Notes: generated from the letters alone by a model not told the origin. A stretch of DNA of 32,887 nucleotides from Roseburia hominis (GCA_021771815.1 JAETOE010000040.1:1-32887), one strand, 5' to 3'; shown: positions 15,624-24,753, counted from the stretch's first letter. Made by a program: numbers and translations.

Positions 15624-16334
15624 ATGCTGTTTAAGAAACTGAGCGCTCCTTCCTTAAAGGAGCTTTTTGTCACAGAATTAGAGGGAATGATTTTATCAGG
15701 AAAGTTGGAAATCGGTGCAAAGCTTCCGCCGGAACGCGAACTTGCGGAGTCCATGCAGGTATCGCGCGCCGTCGTGAACTCCGGCATTGCCGACATGGAA
15801 AAGAAGGGGTTCCTTGTGGTCAAGCCACGAATTGGCACCTTCGTCGCCGACTACCGGAAGTACGGAACGGCGGAGACGCTCGTTGCCATCATGCAATACA
15901 ACGGCGGAATGCTGCGCGACAAGGAAGTGCGCTCCATCCTTGAGGTGCGCATCATCTTCATGAATCTCGCGGCGTCTCTCGCCATCGATAATGCCGACGA
16001 CGATGCCATCGCATCGCTTGAGCCGTATGTACAGGCATTAAAGCAGTGCGAAGACCCCGAAGAGACTGCGTCACTGATTTTTAAGTTCAGCCATGAGCTT
16101 TCCTTCATCAGTGGGAATTCGTTGCTGCCGCTCTTCTTCATTTCGTTTGAAGACCTTGTCACGAACCTCTGGATCCGATACGCCGACAAATACGGCTGCG
16201 CCGCGCTTGCCGACAGTGCCGAGACGATCTACCGCTATATCGCCGCGCGCGATAAGGACGGCGCCACCCGCTATATCACGGAGTCTACAGGAGAGAGTAT
16301 CGACGGAAACAGGCAGATTTATACGGAGCTTTAA
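15624..16334 (+). CDS. FadR/GntR-family transcriptional regulator
   Basis: 236 aa from the ATG at 15624 (GTGAGG about 8 nt upstream); a longer reading from 15552 would start inside the promoter. The N-terminal winged helix shows the GntR signature: LEIGAKLPPERELAESMQVS followed by RAVVNSGIADMEKKGFL. The C-terminal all-helical domain (about 80-230) resembles a FadR/FCD effector-binding domain, though the metal-binding histidines of FCD proteins are not obvious. It lies between the acyltransferase operon (divergent) and the ABC exporter operon (convergent, 5 bp apart), and most probably controls itself and the divergent acyltransferase operon. Confidence 0.9.
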   Translation: MLFKKLSAPSLKELFVTELEGMILSGKLEIGAKLPPERELAESMQVSRAVVNSGIADMEKKGFLVVKPRIGTFVADYRKYGTAETLVAIMQYNGGMLRDKEVRSILEVRIIFMNLAASLAIDNADDDAIASLEPYVQALKQCEDPEETASLIFKFSHELSFISGNSLLPLFFISFEDLVTNLWIRYADKYGCAALADSAETIYRYIAARDKDGATRYITESTGESIDGNRQIYTEL

Positions 16335-16339
16335 CCTAA

Positions 16340-18103
16340 TTATTCCCGGCTCTTTGCGAACTGGCTGTTATAGAGGTTCGCATAAAAGCCGTTCTTTTCC
16401 AGCAACTCTTCATGATTGCCCTGCTCTATGATGCTTCCGTTCTTCATGACAAGAATCGTGTCCGCCTCCTGTATCGTCGAGAGACGGTGTGCGACAATGA
16501 AACTCGTCCTGCCCTGCATCATCTTCGCGAAAGCATTCTGGATCTTGATTTCCGTGCGCGTATCGATCGAGGACGTCGCTTCATCCAGAATCAGCATCGG
16601 CGGCAGGCACAGCATGACTCTCGCGATACACAAAAGCTGCTTCTGTCCCTGCGAAAGGCTGCCGCCGTCCTCGGCGATGACCGTGCCGTAGCCGTCCGGC
16701 AGACGCTTGATAAAGCTGTGTGCATGTGATGCCTTCGCCGCGGCGATAATCTCCTCCTCCGTCGCGTCCGGCTTTCCCATGGCGATATTTTCACGGATCG
16801 TTCCGCTCCTAAGCCACGTCTCCTGCAGCACCATGCCGTAATTATCCCGCAGGCTCTTTCTGGTGAGCCGCTTCATCGGAATGCCGTCAACTGCGATGGT
16901 TCCGCTGTTTACATCGTAAAAGCGCATCAGAAGATTGATGAGGGTCGTCTTGCCGCATCCGGTCGGCCCGACGATCGCGACGCGCTGTCCCGGTTTTACG
17001 GACAGGTTAAAATCTTCAATGAGCTTCTGTCCGGGCGTATACGAAAAACAGACATGGGAAAGTTCCACACTGCCCTTGGCATGGATAAGCGTTACGGCGT
17101 CCTCCGCATCCGGCTCTTCCGCCTCCTCCGCAATCAGTTCTAAGACTCTGCCCGCGCAGGCGAGCGCGTTCTGCAGTTCCGTGATGACACCCGATATCTC
17201 GTTGAACGGCTTCGTGTACTGGTTCGCGTAAGAGAGAAGGCTCGAGAGCTGTCCGACGCTGATACCGCCCGCAATCGCCGTAAATGCACCGACAATGCCG
17301 ACTGCCGCATACACAAGGCTGTTGACGAAACGTGTGGACGGGTTGGTGAGACTTGAAAAGAAAATCGCGCGAAGCGAGCACTTCTGCAATCTTCCGTTGA
17401 TTTCATCGAACTGCGCAAGCGCCTCATCCTCGTGCGAAAATGCCTGCACGACCTTCTGATTGCCGACCATTTCCTCAATAAATGCCGTCTGCTCTCCCCT
17501 TGTCTCGGACTGGAGCTTGAACATGGAAAACGTCTTTTTCGCAATAAAACTCGCCACAAACAGAGAGACGGGGGTAATCACGACCACCGCGACCGTGATG
17601 CGCACGCTGATCGTCAGCATAAAAATCAGCGTCCCGAAAATCGTCACAACTCCCGTAAAGAACTGTGTAAAGCCCATCAAAAGTCCGTCGGCGAACTGGT
17701 CTACGTCGGCGATCACACGACTTACGATCTCGCCGTAGGAATGCGCATCCAGATATTTCAACGGCAGGCGTTCCAACTTTTCGAACGCTTCCGCACGAAT
17801 ATCCCGGATGACGTTATAAGTGATCTTGTTGTTGCACGCATTCATGATCCACTGCGCCGCTGCCGTAAGCAGAATGATGACCGCCATTTTTCTTAAGATG
17901 ACAAAAATCCCTGCGAAATCCACACGCCCCGCTTCGATAATCAAATCGACTGCCTGTCCGATCAGAATCGGCAGATACAGCGTCATCGCGACCGTCAATG
18001 CCGCGAGCACGATCGACGCGCCGAGATACCCCCAATATCTTCTGATGTACCGCAATACCTTTCCCAGCGTTTCTTTCTGTCCGCTGCTTACCACTTTACC
18101 CAT
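16340..18103 (-). CDS. Heterodimeric ABC exporter subunit with intact ATP site
   Basis: 587 aa from the ATG at 18103, which has GGAGG 5 nt upstream; a GTG at 18118 and an ATG at 18106 are in frame but badly spaced. Six-helix ABC exporter membrane domain (about 20-320) fused to a nucleotide-binding domain: Walker A GPTGCGKT (379-386), Q-loop LQETW, signature LSQGQ (483-487), Walker B with Asp507 and catalytic Glu508 in LDEATSS, H-loop VAHRLST. The intact Glu contrasts with its partner, as in asymmetric heterodimeric exporters such as TM287/288, BmrCD and LmrCD. The substrate cannot be told from sequence. Second ABC gene of the DUF368 operon. Confidence 0.95.
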   Translation of the reverse strand: MGKVVSSGQKETLGKVLRYIRRYWGYLGASIVLAALTVAMTLYLPILIGQAVDLIIEAGRVDFAGIFVILRKMAVIILLTAAAQWIMNACNNKITYNVIRDIRAEAFEKLERLPLKYLDAHSYGEIVSRVIADVDQFADGLLMGFTQFFTGVVTIFGTLIFMLTISVRITVAVVVITPVSLFVASFIAKKTFSMFKLQSETRGEQTAFIEEMVGNQKVVQAFSHEDEALAQFDEINGRLQKCSLRAIFFSSLTNPSTRFVNSLVYAAVGIVGAFTAIAGGISVGQLSSLLSYANQYTKPFNEISGVITELQNALACAGRVLELIAEEAEEPDAEDAVTLIHAKGSVELSHVCFSYTPGQKLIEDFNLSVKPGQRVAIVGPTGCGKTTLINLLMRFYDVNSGTIAVDGIPMKRLTRKSLRDNYGMVLQETWLRSGTIRENIAMGKPDATEEEIIAAAKASHAHSFIKRLPDGYGTVIAEDGGSLSQGQKQLLCIARVMLCLPPMLILDEATSSIDTRTEIKIQNAFAKMMQGRTSFIVAHRLSTIQEADTILVMKNGSIIEQGNHEELLEKNGFYANLYNSQFAKSRE

Positions 18104-18139
18104 CATAACCTCCAACACCCTGCCTGGGGCTACCGGCGC

Positions 18140-19930
18140 TTATACGCCTGCCGCCCCCGCATTCTTCGTCTCTGTCTTTCTAAACTGCGAGTCATAGATT
18201 TCCTTATATACCTCACAGCCTGCGAGCAGCTCATCGTGCGTTCCAATTCCTACGATCCTGCCATCGTCAAGCACCACAATTTTATCTGCGTACATGATCG
18301 AAGCGGCGCGCTGTGAAACGATAAACGTCGTCATTTGTCCTTCCATTTCCGCGATTGCGGCCCGCAGTGCGGCGTCCGTCGCAAAATCGAGTGCGGAAGC
18401 GGAATCATCCATAATAAGAATCTCCGGTTTCTTGACGAGTGCACGCGCAATCGTAAGACGCTGCCTCTGACCGCCGGAGAGATTCTTCCCCCCCTGCTCG
18501 ATCTCATAATCAAGAACGCCGTCCTTCGCCAAAACAAATTCCTTTGCCTGCGCCGTCTGTAGCGCCTCCATAATCTCCTCGTCAGTGGCATCCGGCTTGC
18601 CCCAGCGCATATTCTCCCGGATCGTTCCCTTAAAGAGAACCGCCTTCTGCGGCACGATGCCGACCTTTTCCCGCAGTTCTTCCAGTGTGTAGCTGTCCGC
18701 CGCTCTGCCGTCCACGCGGACGCATCCGCTCGTCGCCTCATAAAAACGCCCAATCAGATTCACGACGGAGGATTTACCCGAACCCGTACCGCCGATGATG
18801 CCGATCGTCTCGCCGCGCTCCGCGGCAAAATCAATATCGGTGAGCGCTTCCTCGCCCGCTCCGCCGTAGATCAGACCGACATGTGAGAACTCGACGGCTT
18901 TCCCTGCCTGCGGCTCTCCGTCCGGCACGGAAGCGATCTCGTCATTTCTTATCTCCCCGCCTTGGTTCTTCGCCAAATCTTTAATCGACGGCTCCATAGC
19001 AAGCACATTCTCAATTCTGTGCATACACGCGACCGACTTATTGATATTAATAATCAGATTCGCCAGTTTTACCAGTTCGACCAAAATCTGCGACATATAA
19101 TTGACAAGCGCAACGACCTCTCCCTGCGTGATATAGCCGCCGTCCACACGGAGCGCCCCCGTCCAGAGCAGCGCCACGATCGCGCCGTTGATGACGATAT
19201 AGGTGAACGGATTCATCAGCGCAGAAATCTTGCCGACATATATCTGAATTTTGGTCAACGTCTCATTGCTCTCATGGAACTTCCCAATCTCGTCCTGTTC
19301 CTTGTTGAACGCGCGGATCACGCGGCTTCCCGTGAGATTCTCCCTTGTAATACCAAGCACCTGATCGAGCGCCGCCTGCACCTTCCGGTAAAGCGGGATG
19401 CTCACAAGCATGATGCCAAAGACCACGACCGACAGCAGCGGAATCGTCACGACAAAGACAAGCGCCGCCTTGACGTCGATTGTAAACGCCATGATCATCG
19501 CACCGAACACAATGAACGGTGAACGCAGGAACAGGCGCAGAACAAGATTGACCCCATTCTGCACCTGATTGATATCGCTCGTCATTCGCGTAATCAGCGT
19601 GGACGTTCCCACCTGATCCATCTCCGCAAAGGAAAGGCTCTCGATATGGGCGAACAGCGCATGGCGCAGTCCTGTCGCACAGCCGACCGCCGCCTTCGCG
19701 GCAAAGTACTGCGCCGTGACGGAACAGGTCAGTCCGATGACCGCCAGAAGCACCAGCACCAGACACATTTTCATGATGTAGGGCTTGTCCCCGTTCTCCA
19801 CGCCGGTATCTATGATCGCCGCCATGACAAGCGGAACGATCAGCTCAAAGGACGCCTCCAGCAGCTTAAAGAGCGGCCCCAAAATACTTTCTTTCTTATA
19901 ATCCTTCAAATAACCAAGCAGCTTTCTCAT
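18140..19930 (-). CDS. Heterodimeric ABC exporter subunit with degenerate ATP site
   Basis: 596 aa, ABC exporter membrane domain (about 15-310) plus ATPase domain. Walker A GGTGSGKS (380-387), Q-loop VPQKAVLFKGT, signature LSGGQ (484-488), Walker B LIMDDS (505-510) in which Asp509 replaces the catalytic Glu, and the switch His is Gln (VSQRAAS instead of AHR). These two changes define the non-hydrolysing site of heterodimeric exporters. A GGGAG precedes the ATG. It lies 14 bp after the DUF368 gene and 36 bp before the start of its partner, so all three are probably one transcript. Confidence 0.95.
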   Translation of the reverse strand: MRKLLGYLKDYKKESILGPLFKLLEASFELIVPLVMAAIIDTGVENGDKPYIMKMCLVLVLLAVIGLTCSVTAQYFAAKAAVGCATGLRHALFAHIESLSFAEMDQVGTSTLITRMTSDINQVQNGVNLVLRLFLRSPFIVFGAMIMAFTIDVKAALVFVVTIPLLSVVVFGIMLVSIPLYRKVQAALDQVLGITRENLTGSRVIRAFNKEQDEIGKFHESNETLTKIQIYVGKISALMNPFTYIVINGAIVALLWTGALRVDGGYITQGEVVALVNYMSQILVELVKLANLIININKSVACMHRIENVLAMEPSIKDLAKNQGGEIRNDEIASVPDGEPQAGKAVEFSHVGLIYGGAGEEALTDIDFAAERGETIGIIGGTGSGKSSVVNLIGRFYEATSGCVRVDGRAADSYTLEELREKVGIVPQKAVLFKGTIRENMRWGKPDATDEEIMEALQTAQAKEFVLAKDGVLDYEIEQGGKNLSGGQRQRLTIARALVKKPEILIMDDSASALDFATDAALRAAIAEMEGQMTTFIVSQRAASIMYADKIVVLDDGRIVGIGTHDELLAGCEVYKEIYDSQFRKTETKNAGAAGV

Positions 19931-19944
19931 GATACACTCCCGTA

Positions 19945-20817
19945 CTACTTTTTGATTCCCTTCATTTTCTGCAGACCGAGAATCAGCGCTCCGCCGATGA
20001 CAAAGAACAGAATATTGAATTCATGAAGCGACATTGCAGGCTGCGGTACATCCAGTGTCGTCGGCCCCATCACAACCGCGTAGAGCGATCCCAGCATCAA
20101 ACCGATAATCAGGTAAATCGTCTGCGCACGGAACTTCTCAAGCGCCTTGCGGATGACCTTCACCACCGAGAGCGCACCGACAATTACGCCGCATCCGAAA
20201 AGAAATACCGTCGGGAACGCCGCAAAATCCAGATGCAGAATATCCTTGATCGCCGTCACGATCGGCAGATACAGTCCCATGATAAGCAGCAACGTGGAAC
20301 CGGAAATGCCCGGTACTACCATTGCAGAAATCGTAATCATACCCGCCACAAACACAAAAATGCCAAGCCCCGGCGTAAGGTGCTCTAAGTTCACGCCCTC
20401 TCCCCCGCCCGCAGGGTTAAAGTAAGTGATCGCGCACACTACGATTATTCCAAGCAATACAAACGGAATCGCAGCTTTCTTCGCAAGCAGGCAGTCCTTC
20501 TCCTCCTTTGCCACGATCGGGATCGCAAAAATAATAAATCCGATGAACAGAGAACTGATTGCATATATGTGTGATTCGAACACGCTCGCTAAGATCAGCA
20601 TTGCAAGCACCATGCCGCACACCCATCCGATGCCGAGCTTAATCAGAAAGAACACCGCCTTCTTTTTCTTCTCCATATTTCCGGTGATCAAGTCGTCGAT
20701 CGAACCGATGAACTGGTCGTAAAAGCCCAAAAGGAACGCGATGGTTCCGCCGGAAACGCCCGGAACACTATCTGCCAATGCCATGCAGAAACCTCTGACA
20801 AACTGTACTACATACAT
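19945..20817 (-). CDS. DUF368 polytopic membrane protein (undecaprenyl phosphate translocase family)
   Basis: 290 aa from the ATG at 20817 (GAGG 7 nt upstream); an ATG two codons earlier (20823) is too close to that site. About eight membrane helices, with the conserved DUF368 repeats DSVPGVSGGTIAFLLGFYD near the N-terminus and VVPGISGSTLLLIMGLY in the middle, which form an inverted-repeat pair. The family has been reported to recycle the lipid carrier undecaprenyl phosphate across the membrane (PopT). It is the first gene of an operon with a heterodimeric ABC exporter, suggesting cell-envelope maintenance or resistance to an envelope-targeting compound (inference). Confidence 0.92.
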   Translation of the reverse strand: MYVVQFVRGFCMALADSVPGVSGGTIAFLLGFYDQFIGSIDDLITGNMEKKKKAVFFLIKLGIGWVCGMVLAMLILASVFESHIYAISSLFIGFIIFAIPIVAKEEKDCLLAKKAAIPFVLLGIIVVCAITYFNPAGGGEGVNLEHLTPGLGIFVFVAGMITISAMVVPGISGSTLLLIMGLYLPIVTAIKDILHLDFAAFPTVFLFGCGVIVGALSVVKVIRKALEKFRAQTIYLIIGLMLGSLYAVVMGPTTLDVPQPAMSLHEFNILFFVIGGALILGLQKMKGIKK

Positions 20818-20868
20818 ATTCATACCTCATTTTCTTAATTTGTATTCCTAAATTTATGCTCACGCACC

Positions 20869-20898
20869 ATTATAACGTTACTCCTTCCTGTTTGTCCA
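20869..20898 (-). promoter_or_regulatory. Promoter of the DUF368-ABC operon
   Basis: On the minus strand TGGACA (20893-20898, 5/6) is followed after 18 bp by TATAAT (20869-20874). It starts right after the terminator of the chemoreceptor gene. Confidence 0.75.
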
Positions 20899-20912
20899 TA
20901 TCTGTTTATAAC

Positions 20913-20940
20913 AAAAGTGCCAGTCAAACTGGCACTTTTT
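20913..20940. terminator. Terminator between the chemoreceptor gene and the DUF368 operon
   Basis: A perfect 12-bp stem AAAAGTGCCAGT/ACTGGCACTTTT with a CAA loop at 20913-20939, flanked by T-runs in both directions. It ends 3 bp from the stop codon of the chemoreceptor gene and insulates the downstream promoter. Confidence 0.9.
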
Positions 20941-20942
20941 CT

Positions 20943-22454
20943 TTATTCCTGTATGTATTTGTCGAGCTGATAGGAAACGCCCAATACATTGTCAAGCAGA
21001 TGCTTCGTATTCTCCGCATTGCCAAGATTCTGAACGCTCAAGTCCGCCGCCTGTATGGAAGAAGCCGTGACCTCCTCCGTCGTCGCTGACAGATGCATGA
21101 TGTTCTCCACGATCTGATTGTTCGCCTCGGAAAGACCATTTAACATACGGTCGATCTCCCCGATATCGGAAATCAGTTCATTTACATTCGTATTCATATC
21201 GCCGAAGCTCTCCGATACCTGCGCAATCATTTCATCCTGCGCACCTGCCGCCGTCACCGAACGCTCTACTGCGCCTGCTGCCGCCTGCGCATTGTCGGAA
21301 AGCTCGGAGAGAATGTTGGCAATGTTCTCCGTCTCCTGCCTGGTCTTCTCCGCAAGCTGGCGAATTTCGTCCGCAACGACCGCAAAACCTCGTCCCGCTT
21401 CACCCGCTCTCGCACTCTCAATGGAAGCGTTGAGCGCCAGCAGATTCGTCTGGCTGGAAATGGAAAAAATCGTATCCGCAATGCTTTTAACTGCGTTCGT
21501 GCGCTCCTGCAGCGCCTTCATGGACTCCACGACCTCAGAGTTCGTCTCCGCAATCACCTGCGACTGCTGCCTGAGATCGCCCATGATTCTTGCGCTCTTA
21601 TCATTCAACTCGCTCGACTGCTTCGCGACCTCGACCATCTTCTCTGAACGTTCCAGCGTCATACCGATCGAATCCTGAATATTCTGCGTCATTTCCGTCT
21701 GCGTCTGGATATTCTCGGCGGTGCTCTGCGTGCTGTCCGAAATATCCTTCATCGCCCCGTTTACGACCTCTGTGGAACTGTTGAGTTCCGTCACGATGTC
21801 CATGGCATTCTCCGTGCCCTTACGCACCTCATTTGCCACCGCGATCACATCGTTCACCATCTTCTGCTGCGCCTCTTCCTTCTCAGTGAGGCTCCCGATC
21901 GTATCCTGATTGAACTTCTGCGCAACCAGCACCGTATAATACACAAGGAACATCATCAGCATAATTGCCAATGTCGCGCACCACTGATCCACCGCGTCTT
22001 CTCCCTCATAAAGATGAAGCACGGCGGTCTTCATTGCCACCACAAACAGATTCAGTGCCGAAAACGCGATTCCCGAAATAGCGGAAAACTTCTTATCATA
22101 GAACAGAATACAGCCGACGAGTGGAATCGCCGCCATGAATCTCACATAATAATTGTCAAACGCCCACGCCATGAAAAACGTCACAAACAAAAGTCCGATC
22201 GTCGCAAAATAACGTATTTTCCCGGACGATCTGTCCCGCAGGAACAAAATCACCGTAACGACCGTGATCGCCACAATAATAAGCGCCAGCATCCCCGTAT
22301 AACCGACACTGCGGATTCCCCGTATACATGCCGTTACCGCCACGCAGAGCACGGATGCATAAAATACGATAAAACCGATTGTAAGGAACTGATTCGCACG
22401 CTTAAGCTGCTCTTTCTTATCAGCGTACAAATATTTTTCTTCTGTTCTTTCCAT
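20943..22454 (-). CDS. Methyl-accepting chemotaxis protein with polytopic membrane sensor
   Basis: 503 aa. Six hydrophobic segments occupy residues 22-178 with no sizeable extracytoplasmic sensor domain, then a long helical cytoplasmic part with the conserved receptor hairpin ISSQTNLLALNASIESARAG continuing to about 365. I see no HAMP domain; the last membrane helix runs straight into the coiled coil. The ligand is probably sensed within the membrane or the signal is membrane state or energy (inference). A good AGGAG lies before the ATG. I looked for a flagellar sigma-28 promoter upstream and found none; there is a 14-bp palindrome AATGTTAAAACATT at 22532-22545. No other chemotaxis gene is in the window. 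Confidence 0.93.
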   Translation of the reverse strand: MERTEEKYLYADKKEQLKRANQFLTIGFIVFYASVLCVAVTACIRGIRSVGYTGMLALIIVAITVVTVILFLRDRSSGKIRYFATIGLLFVTFFMAWAFDNYYVRFMAAIPLVGCILFYDKKFSAISGIAFSALNLFVVAMKTAVLHLYEGEDAVDQWCATLAIMLMMFLVYYTVLVAQKFNQDTIGSLTEKEEAQQKMVNDVIAVANEVRKGTENAMDIVTELNSSTEVVNGAMKDISDSTQSTAENIQTQTEMTQNIQDSIGMTLERSEKMVEVAKQSSELNDKSARIMGDLRQQSQVIAETNSEVVESMKALQERTNAVKSIADTIFSISSQTNLLALNASIESARAGEAGRGFAVVADEIRQLAEKTRQETENIANILSELSDNAQAAAGAVERSVTAAGAQDEMIAQVSESFGDMNTNVNELISDIGEIDRMLNGLSEANNQIVENIMHLSATTEEVTASSIQAADLSVQNLGNAENTKHLLDNVLGVSYQLDKYIQE

Positions 22455-22642
22455 ATATATTTCTCCTCTTCTCTCTCTTTTCCGACTCCGGTCAAAGCAT
22501 ATTCATTCTGCACTCTGCCATCTATCTTGGAAATGTTAAAACATTACCAACTAACTGTAATATTTAATTTTAACAATATTTTAACATAAGACTATCCAAA
22601 AAAAAATCTTATTCTATTAATTTCTGACAAAAAACATTATTC

Positions 22643-23956
22643 TCATTTTACGGGACGAACCTCGTCCCGCAGCAGCCAGAGACAGATCAAGTTCGGAATC
22701 GCCATAAAAGAATTTAAAAGATCCGAAATTCCCCAGACCAGATTCATCGTCATCACCGCACCAAGGTAGGTAAAGAACATATAGAATACCTGATAGACCT
22801 TCACGCCCGCTTCTCCCCAAAGGTAGCGCACTGCGCAGCTCCCGTACACATTCCATCCTATAATTGTCGCGAATGCAAACAGCGTCAGGGAAATCGTAAG
22901 AATCATATCCCCGCCAAAAGGCAGTTCCCGAAATGCCACAAAGCACATTGCATCCGGCTTCACCGCGCGATAATTTTCCGGATGCGCCAGCATACTGCTG
23001 ACCGCTGCGATTCCTGTGATCGCGCACAGCACCACCGTGTCCCAGAACGGACCCGTCATAGAAATCAACCCCTGCCTGTGCGCATCCACATTCTCCGCCG
23101 TGGACGCAGCCATCGGGATAGAGCCAAGCCCCGCTTCATTTGTAAAAAGCCCCCTGGAAATCCCCGTGCGCATGCCAAGAATCACCGCCCCGCCGCAGGC
23201 GCCGCCAGCCGCCGCGCGCGGGGCAAGCGCCATACCGACAATGGTCTGCACCGCTTCGGGAAGAAATGCATGGTTCTTTATTATAATGTAGAAACAGCCG
23301 CACAGATAAAGCACGCTCATGCATGGCACGAGCCATGTACACACCTTCGCGATCTGCTCGTTTCCCCCGATGATAATCAATCCTGCCAGCACGCCGACGA
23401 CGATCCCGATAATATGCGGCGAAACGGAAATCTGCTGATCAATCGCCATGCGGATCGAATACGATTGAACGCTGCTGCCGATTCCAAACGACGCCAGAAA
23501 AGTAAAAAGCGCGAACGCCACCGCAAGCCCCTTCTTTTTCAGGCGGTGCTCGAGTACATACATCGGTCCCCCGCAATAGCTTCCGTCAGGCTGTCTGACC
23601 CGGTATTTCATGGACAGAAAGCACTCCGCATAGCAGGTCGCGATTCCGAAGATTCCCGTCACCCAGCACCAGAACACCGCTCCGGGTCCGCCGATGGCGA
23701 TCGCTGTGGAAATGCCGACGATATTTCCCGTCCCGATCGTCGCCGCAAGCGCCGTCGCAAGCGCCGAGTACGGCGTGACCGAATCCTTTTTGTTTCCTGT
23801 GCCTGCCACGGAAAGCTTGATTCCCTCGGGAATTTTACGCTGAATAAAGCGCAGACGCCATGTAAAACAGAGGTGCGTTCCGAACAAAAGAAACAGCATC
23901 GGAAAGCTCCATAAATATTCCTGAAAAGTGGTTACAATATACTGCAGCTCCTCCAT
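22643..23956 (-). CDS. AGCS-family sodium:alanine/glycine symporter
   Basis: 437 aa, about 11 membrane helices. Signature segments of the alanine/glycine:cation symporter family are clear: PYSALATALAATIGTGNIVGI and AIGGPGAVFWCWVTGIFG near the N-terminus, and RGLFTNEAGLGSIPMAA in the middle. It imports small neutral amino acids with sodium. The start at 23956 fits the usual N-terminus of the family. Its only ribosome binding site candidate, GGGGA, lies 6 nt upstream but in the 3' arm of a large hairpin (see 23957-24004). No clear terminator follows. Confidence 0.95.
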   Translation of the reverse strand: MEELQYIVTTFQEYLWSFPMLFLLFGTHLCFTWRLRFIQRKIPEGIKLSVAGTGNKKDSVTPYSALATALAATIGTGNIVGISTAIAIGGPGAVFWCWVTGIFGIATCYAECFLSMKYRVRQPDGSYCGGPMYVLEHRLKKKGLAVAFALFTFLASFGIGSSVQSYSIRMAIDQQISVSPHIIGIVVGVLAGLIIIGGNEQIAKVCTWLVPCMSVLYLCGCFYIIIKNHAFLPEAVQTIVGMALAPRAAAGGACGGAVILGMRTGISRGLFTNEAGLGSIPMAASTAENVDAHRQGLISMTGPFWDTVVLCAITGIAAVSSMLAHPENYRAVKPDAMCFVAFRELPFGGDMILTISLTLFAFATIIGWNVYGSCAVRYLWGEAGVKVYQVFYMFFTYLGAVMTMNLVWGISDLLNSFMAIPNLICLWLLRDEVRPVK

Positions 23957-24004
23957 AAAAATTCCCCATGCACTTCACAGCTTATCTGTAAAGTATATGG
24001 GGAA
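23957..24004 (-). promoter_or_regulatory. Hairpin plus T5 abutting the symporter start codon
   Basis: An imperfect 19-bp inverted repeat, 23962-23980 with 23986-24004, loop of 5. On the minus strand it runs from TTCCCCATATACTTTACAG to the pairing arm ending ATGGGGAA, followed by TTTTT and then directly the ATG of the symporter. It looks like a rho-independent terminator, but the 3' arm also holds the ribosome binding site GGGGA. It could therefore act as an attenuator or translation lock, or simply be the terminator of the upstream kinase gene. Confidence 0.7.
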
Positions 24005-24104
24005 GCCCTATGATGCATGACTTTGTATTCTGTTGTCCGCGCGGCGCTGCTGCGTCCGCCGGCCGGCTCACGGTGCTGCCGCCTTTGCCGATTGGCTTGC
24101 GACG

Positions 24105-24707
24105 CTACTGCACAAGACGCGCGACCGCTTTTACAAGCTCCGGTATCTCGGTGTTCGAAGTGTTGATGCACAGATCGTAGTTCAGCCGATCTCCCCATGC
24201 CTGCCCGGTGAAAAACTGATAATACCGCCCCCTGCGCTTATCTACATCCTGAATGTGGCGCTTTAACTCCTTATCTGTGAAATGTTCATTCTCCGGCGCA
24301 CGCCATTTGCAGCGTTCCATCTTATGCTCCATATCCGCGTAGATGAACAGGCGGAACGGATGCCTATCCCTCAGAATATAGTCTGCACTCCTGCCGACGA
24401 TCACGCAGTCCGACTTCTGTGCAAACTCCTGAATCAGATTGCTCTGCTCCCGATATATCGCGTTATTCTGCTCCACAATGGGATCAGCGCCCATGTAAAA
24501 GCTCCTTCCGATCGTGATCGGAAGCAATGCGGATGGTCCGTTCTCCATGACATGCTGCACATAGCCCTCCGCGAACTCTGTCCGCTCCGCAATCTTCGTG
24601 ATGATCTCATTATCATAATAAGCAATCCCGAGCTCGTCTGCGAGACGCTTTCCAAGTTCGCGCCCGCCGCTGCCAAACTCACGTCCGATGGTAATAATCT
24701 TTGCCAT
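24105..24707 (-). CDS. Cytidylate-kinase-like family protein
   Basis: 200 aa from the ATG at 24707, which has AAGGAG 7 nt upstream; the longer reading from 24782 begins inside the promoter. It has the family's variant P-loop near the N-terminus (ITIGREFGSGGRELGKRLA), an NMP-kinase-like core with CVIVGRSADYILRDR in the middle, and the basic lid segment VDKRRGRYYQFFTG. These proteins resemble CMP kinase (Cytidylate_kin2) but are widespread extra copies in Clostridia with no settled substrate. The gene stands between an ABC permease gene and the symporter, with its own promoter. Confidence 0.9.
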   Translation of the reverse strand: MAKIITIGREFGSGGRELGKRLADELGIAYYDNEIITKIAERTEFAEGYVQHVMENGPSALLPITIGRSFYMGADPIVEQNNAIYREQSNLIQEFAQKSDCVIVGRSADYILRDRHPFRLFIYADMEHKMERCKWRAPENEHFTDKELKRHIQDVDKRRGRYYQFFTGQAWGDRLNYDLCINTSNTEIPELVKAVARLVQ

Positions 24708-24753
24708 AGTATTCTCCTTTTTGCCGCAGGACTCTCCCGCTGCCCTCAGATAC

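Noticed and set aside
22455-22642. Sigma-28 flagellar promoter expected before a chemoreceptor gene
   Set aside because: No TAAA - 15 bp - GCCGATAA-like pair is visible; only a 14-bp palindrome at 22532-22545.
22982-23914. 310-codon plus-strand open frame opposite the AGCS symporter
   Set aside because: Arg/His-rich shadow of a gene with strong family motifs on the other strand; no recognisable domain.
24005-24104. Possible glycine or other known riboswitch before the amino acid symporter
   Set aside because: I could not find the conserved core of the glycine riboswitch or any other class I know; only the hairpin at 23962-24004 is supported.
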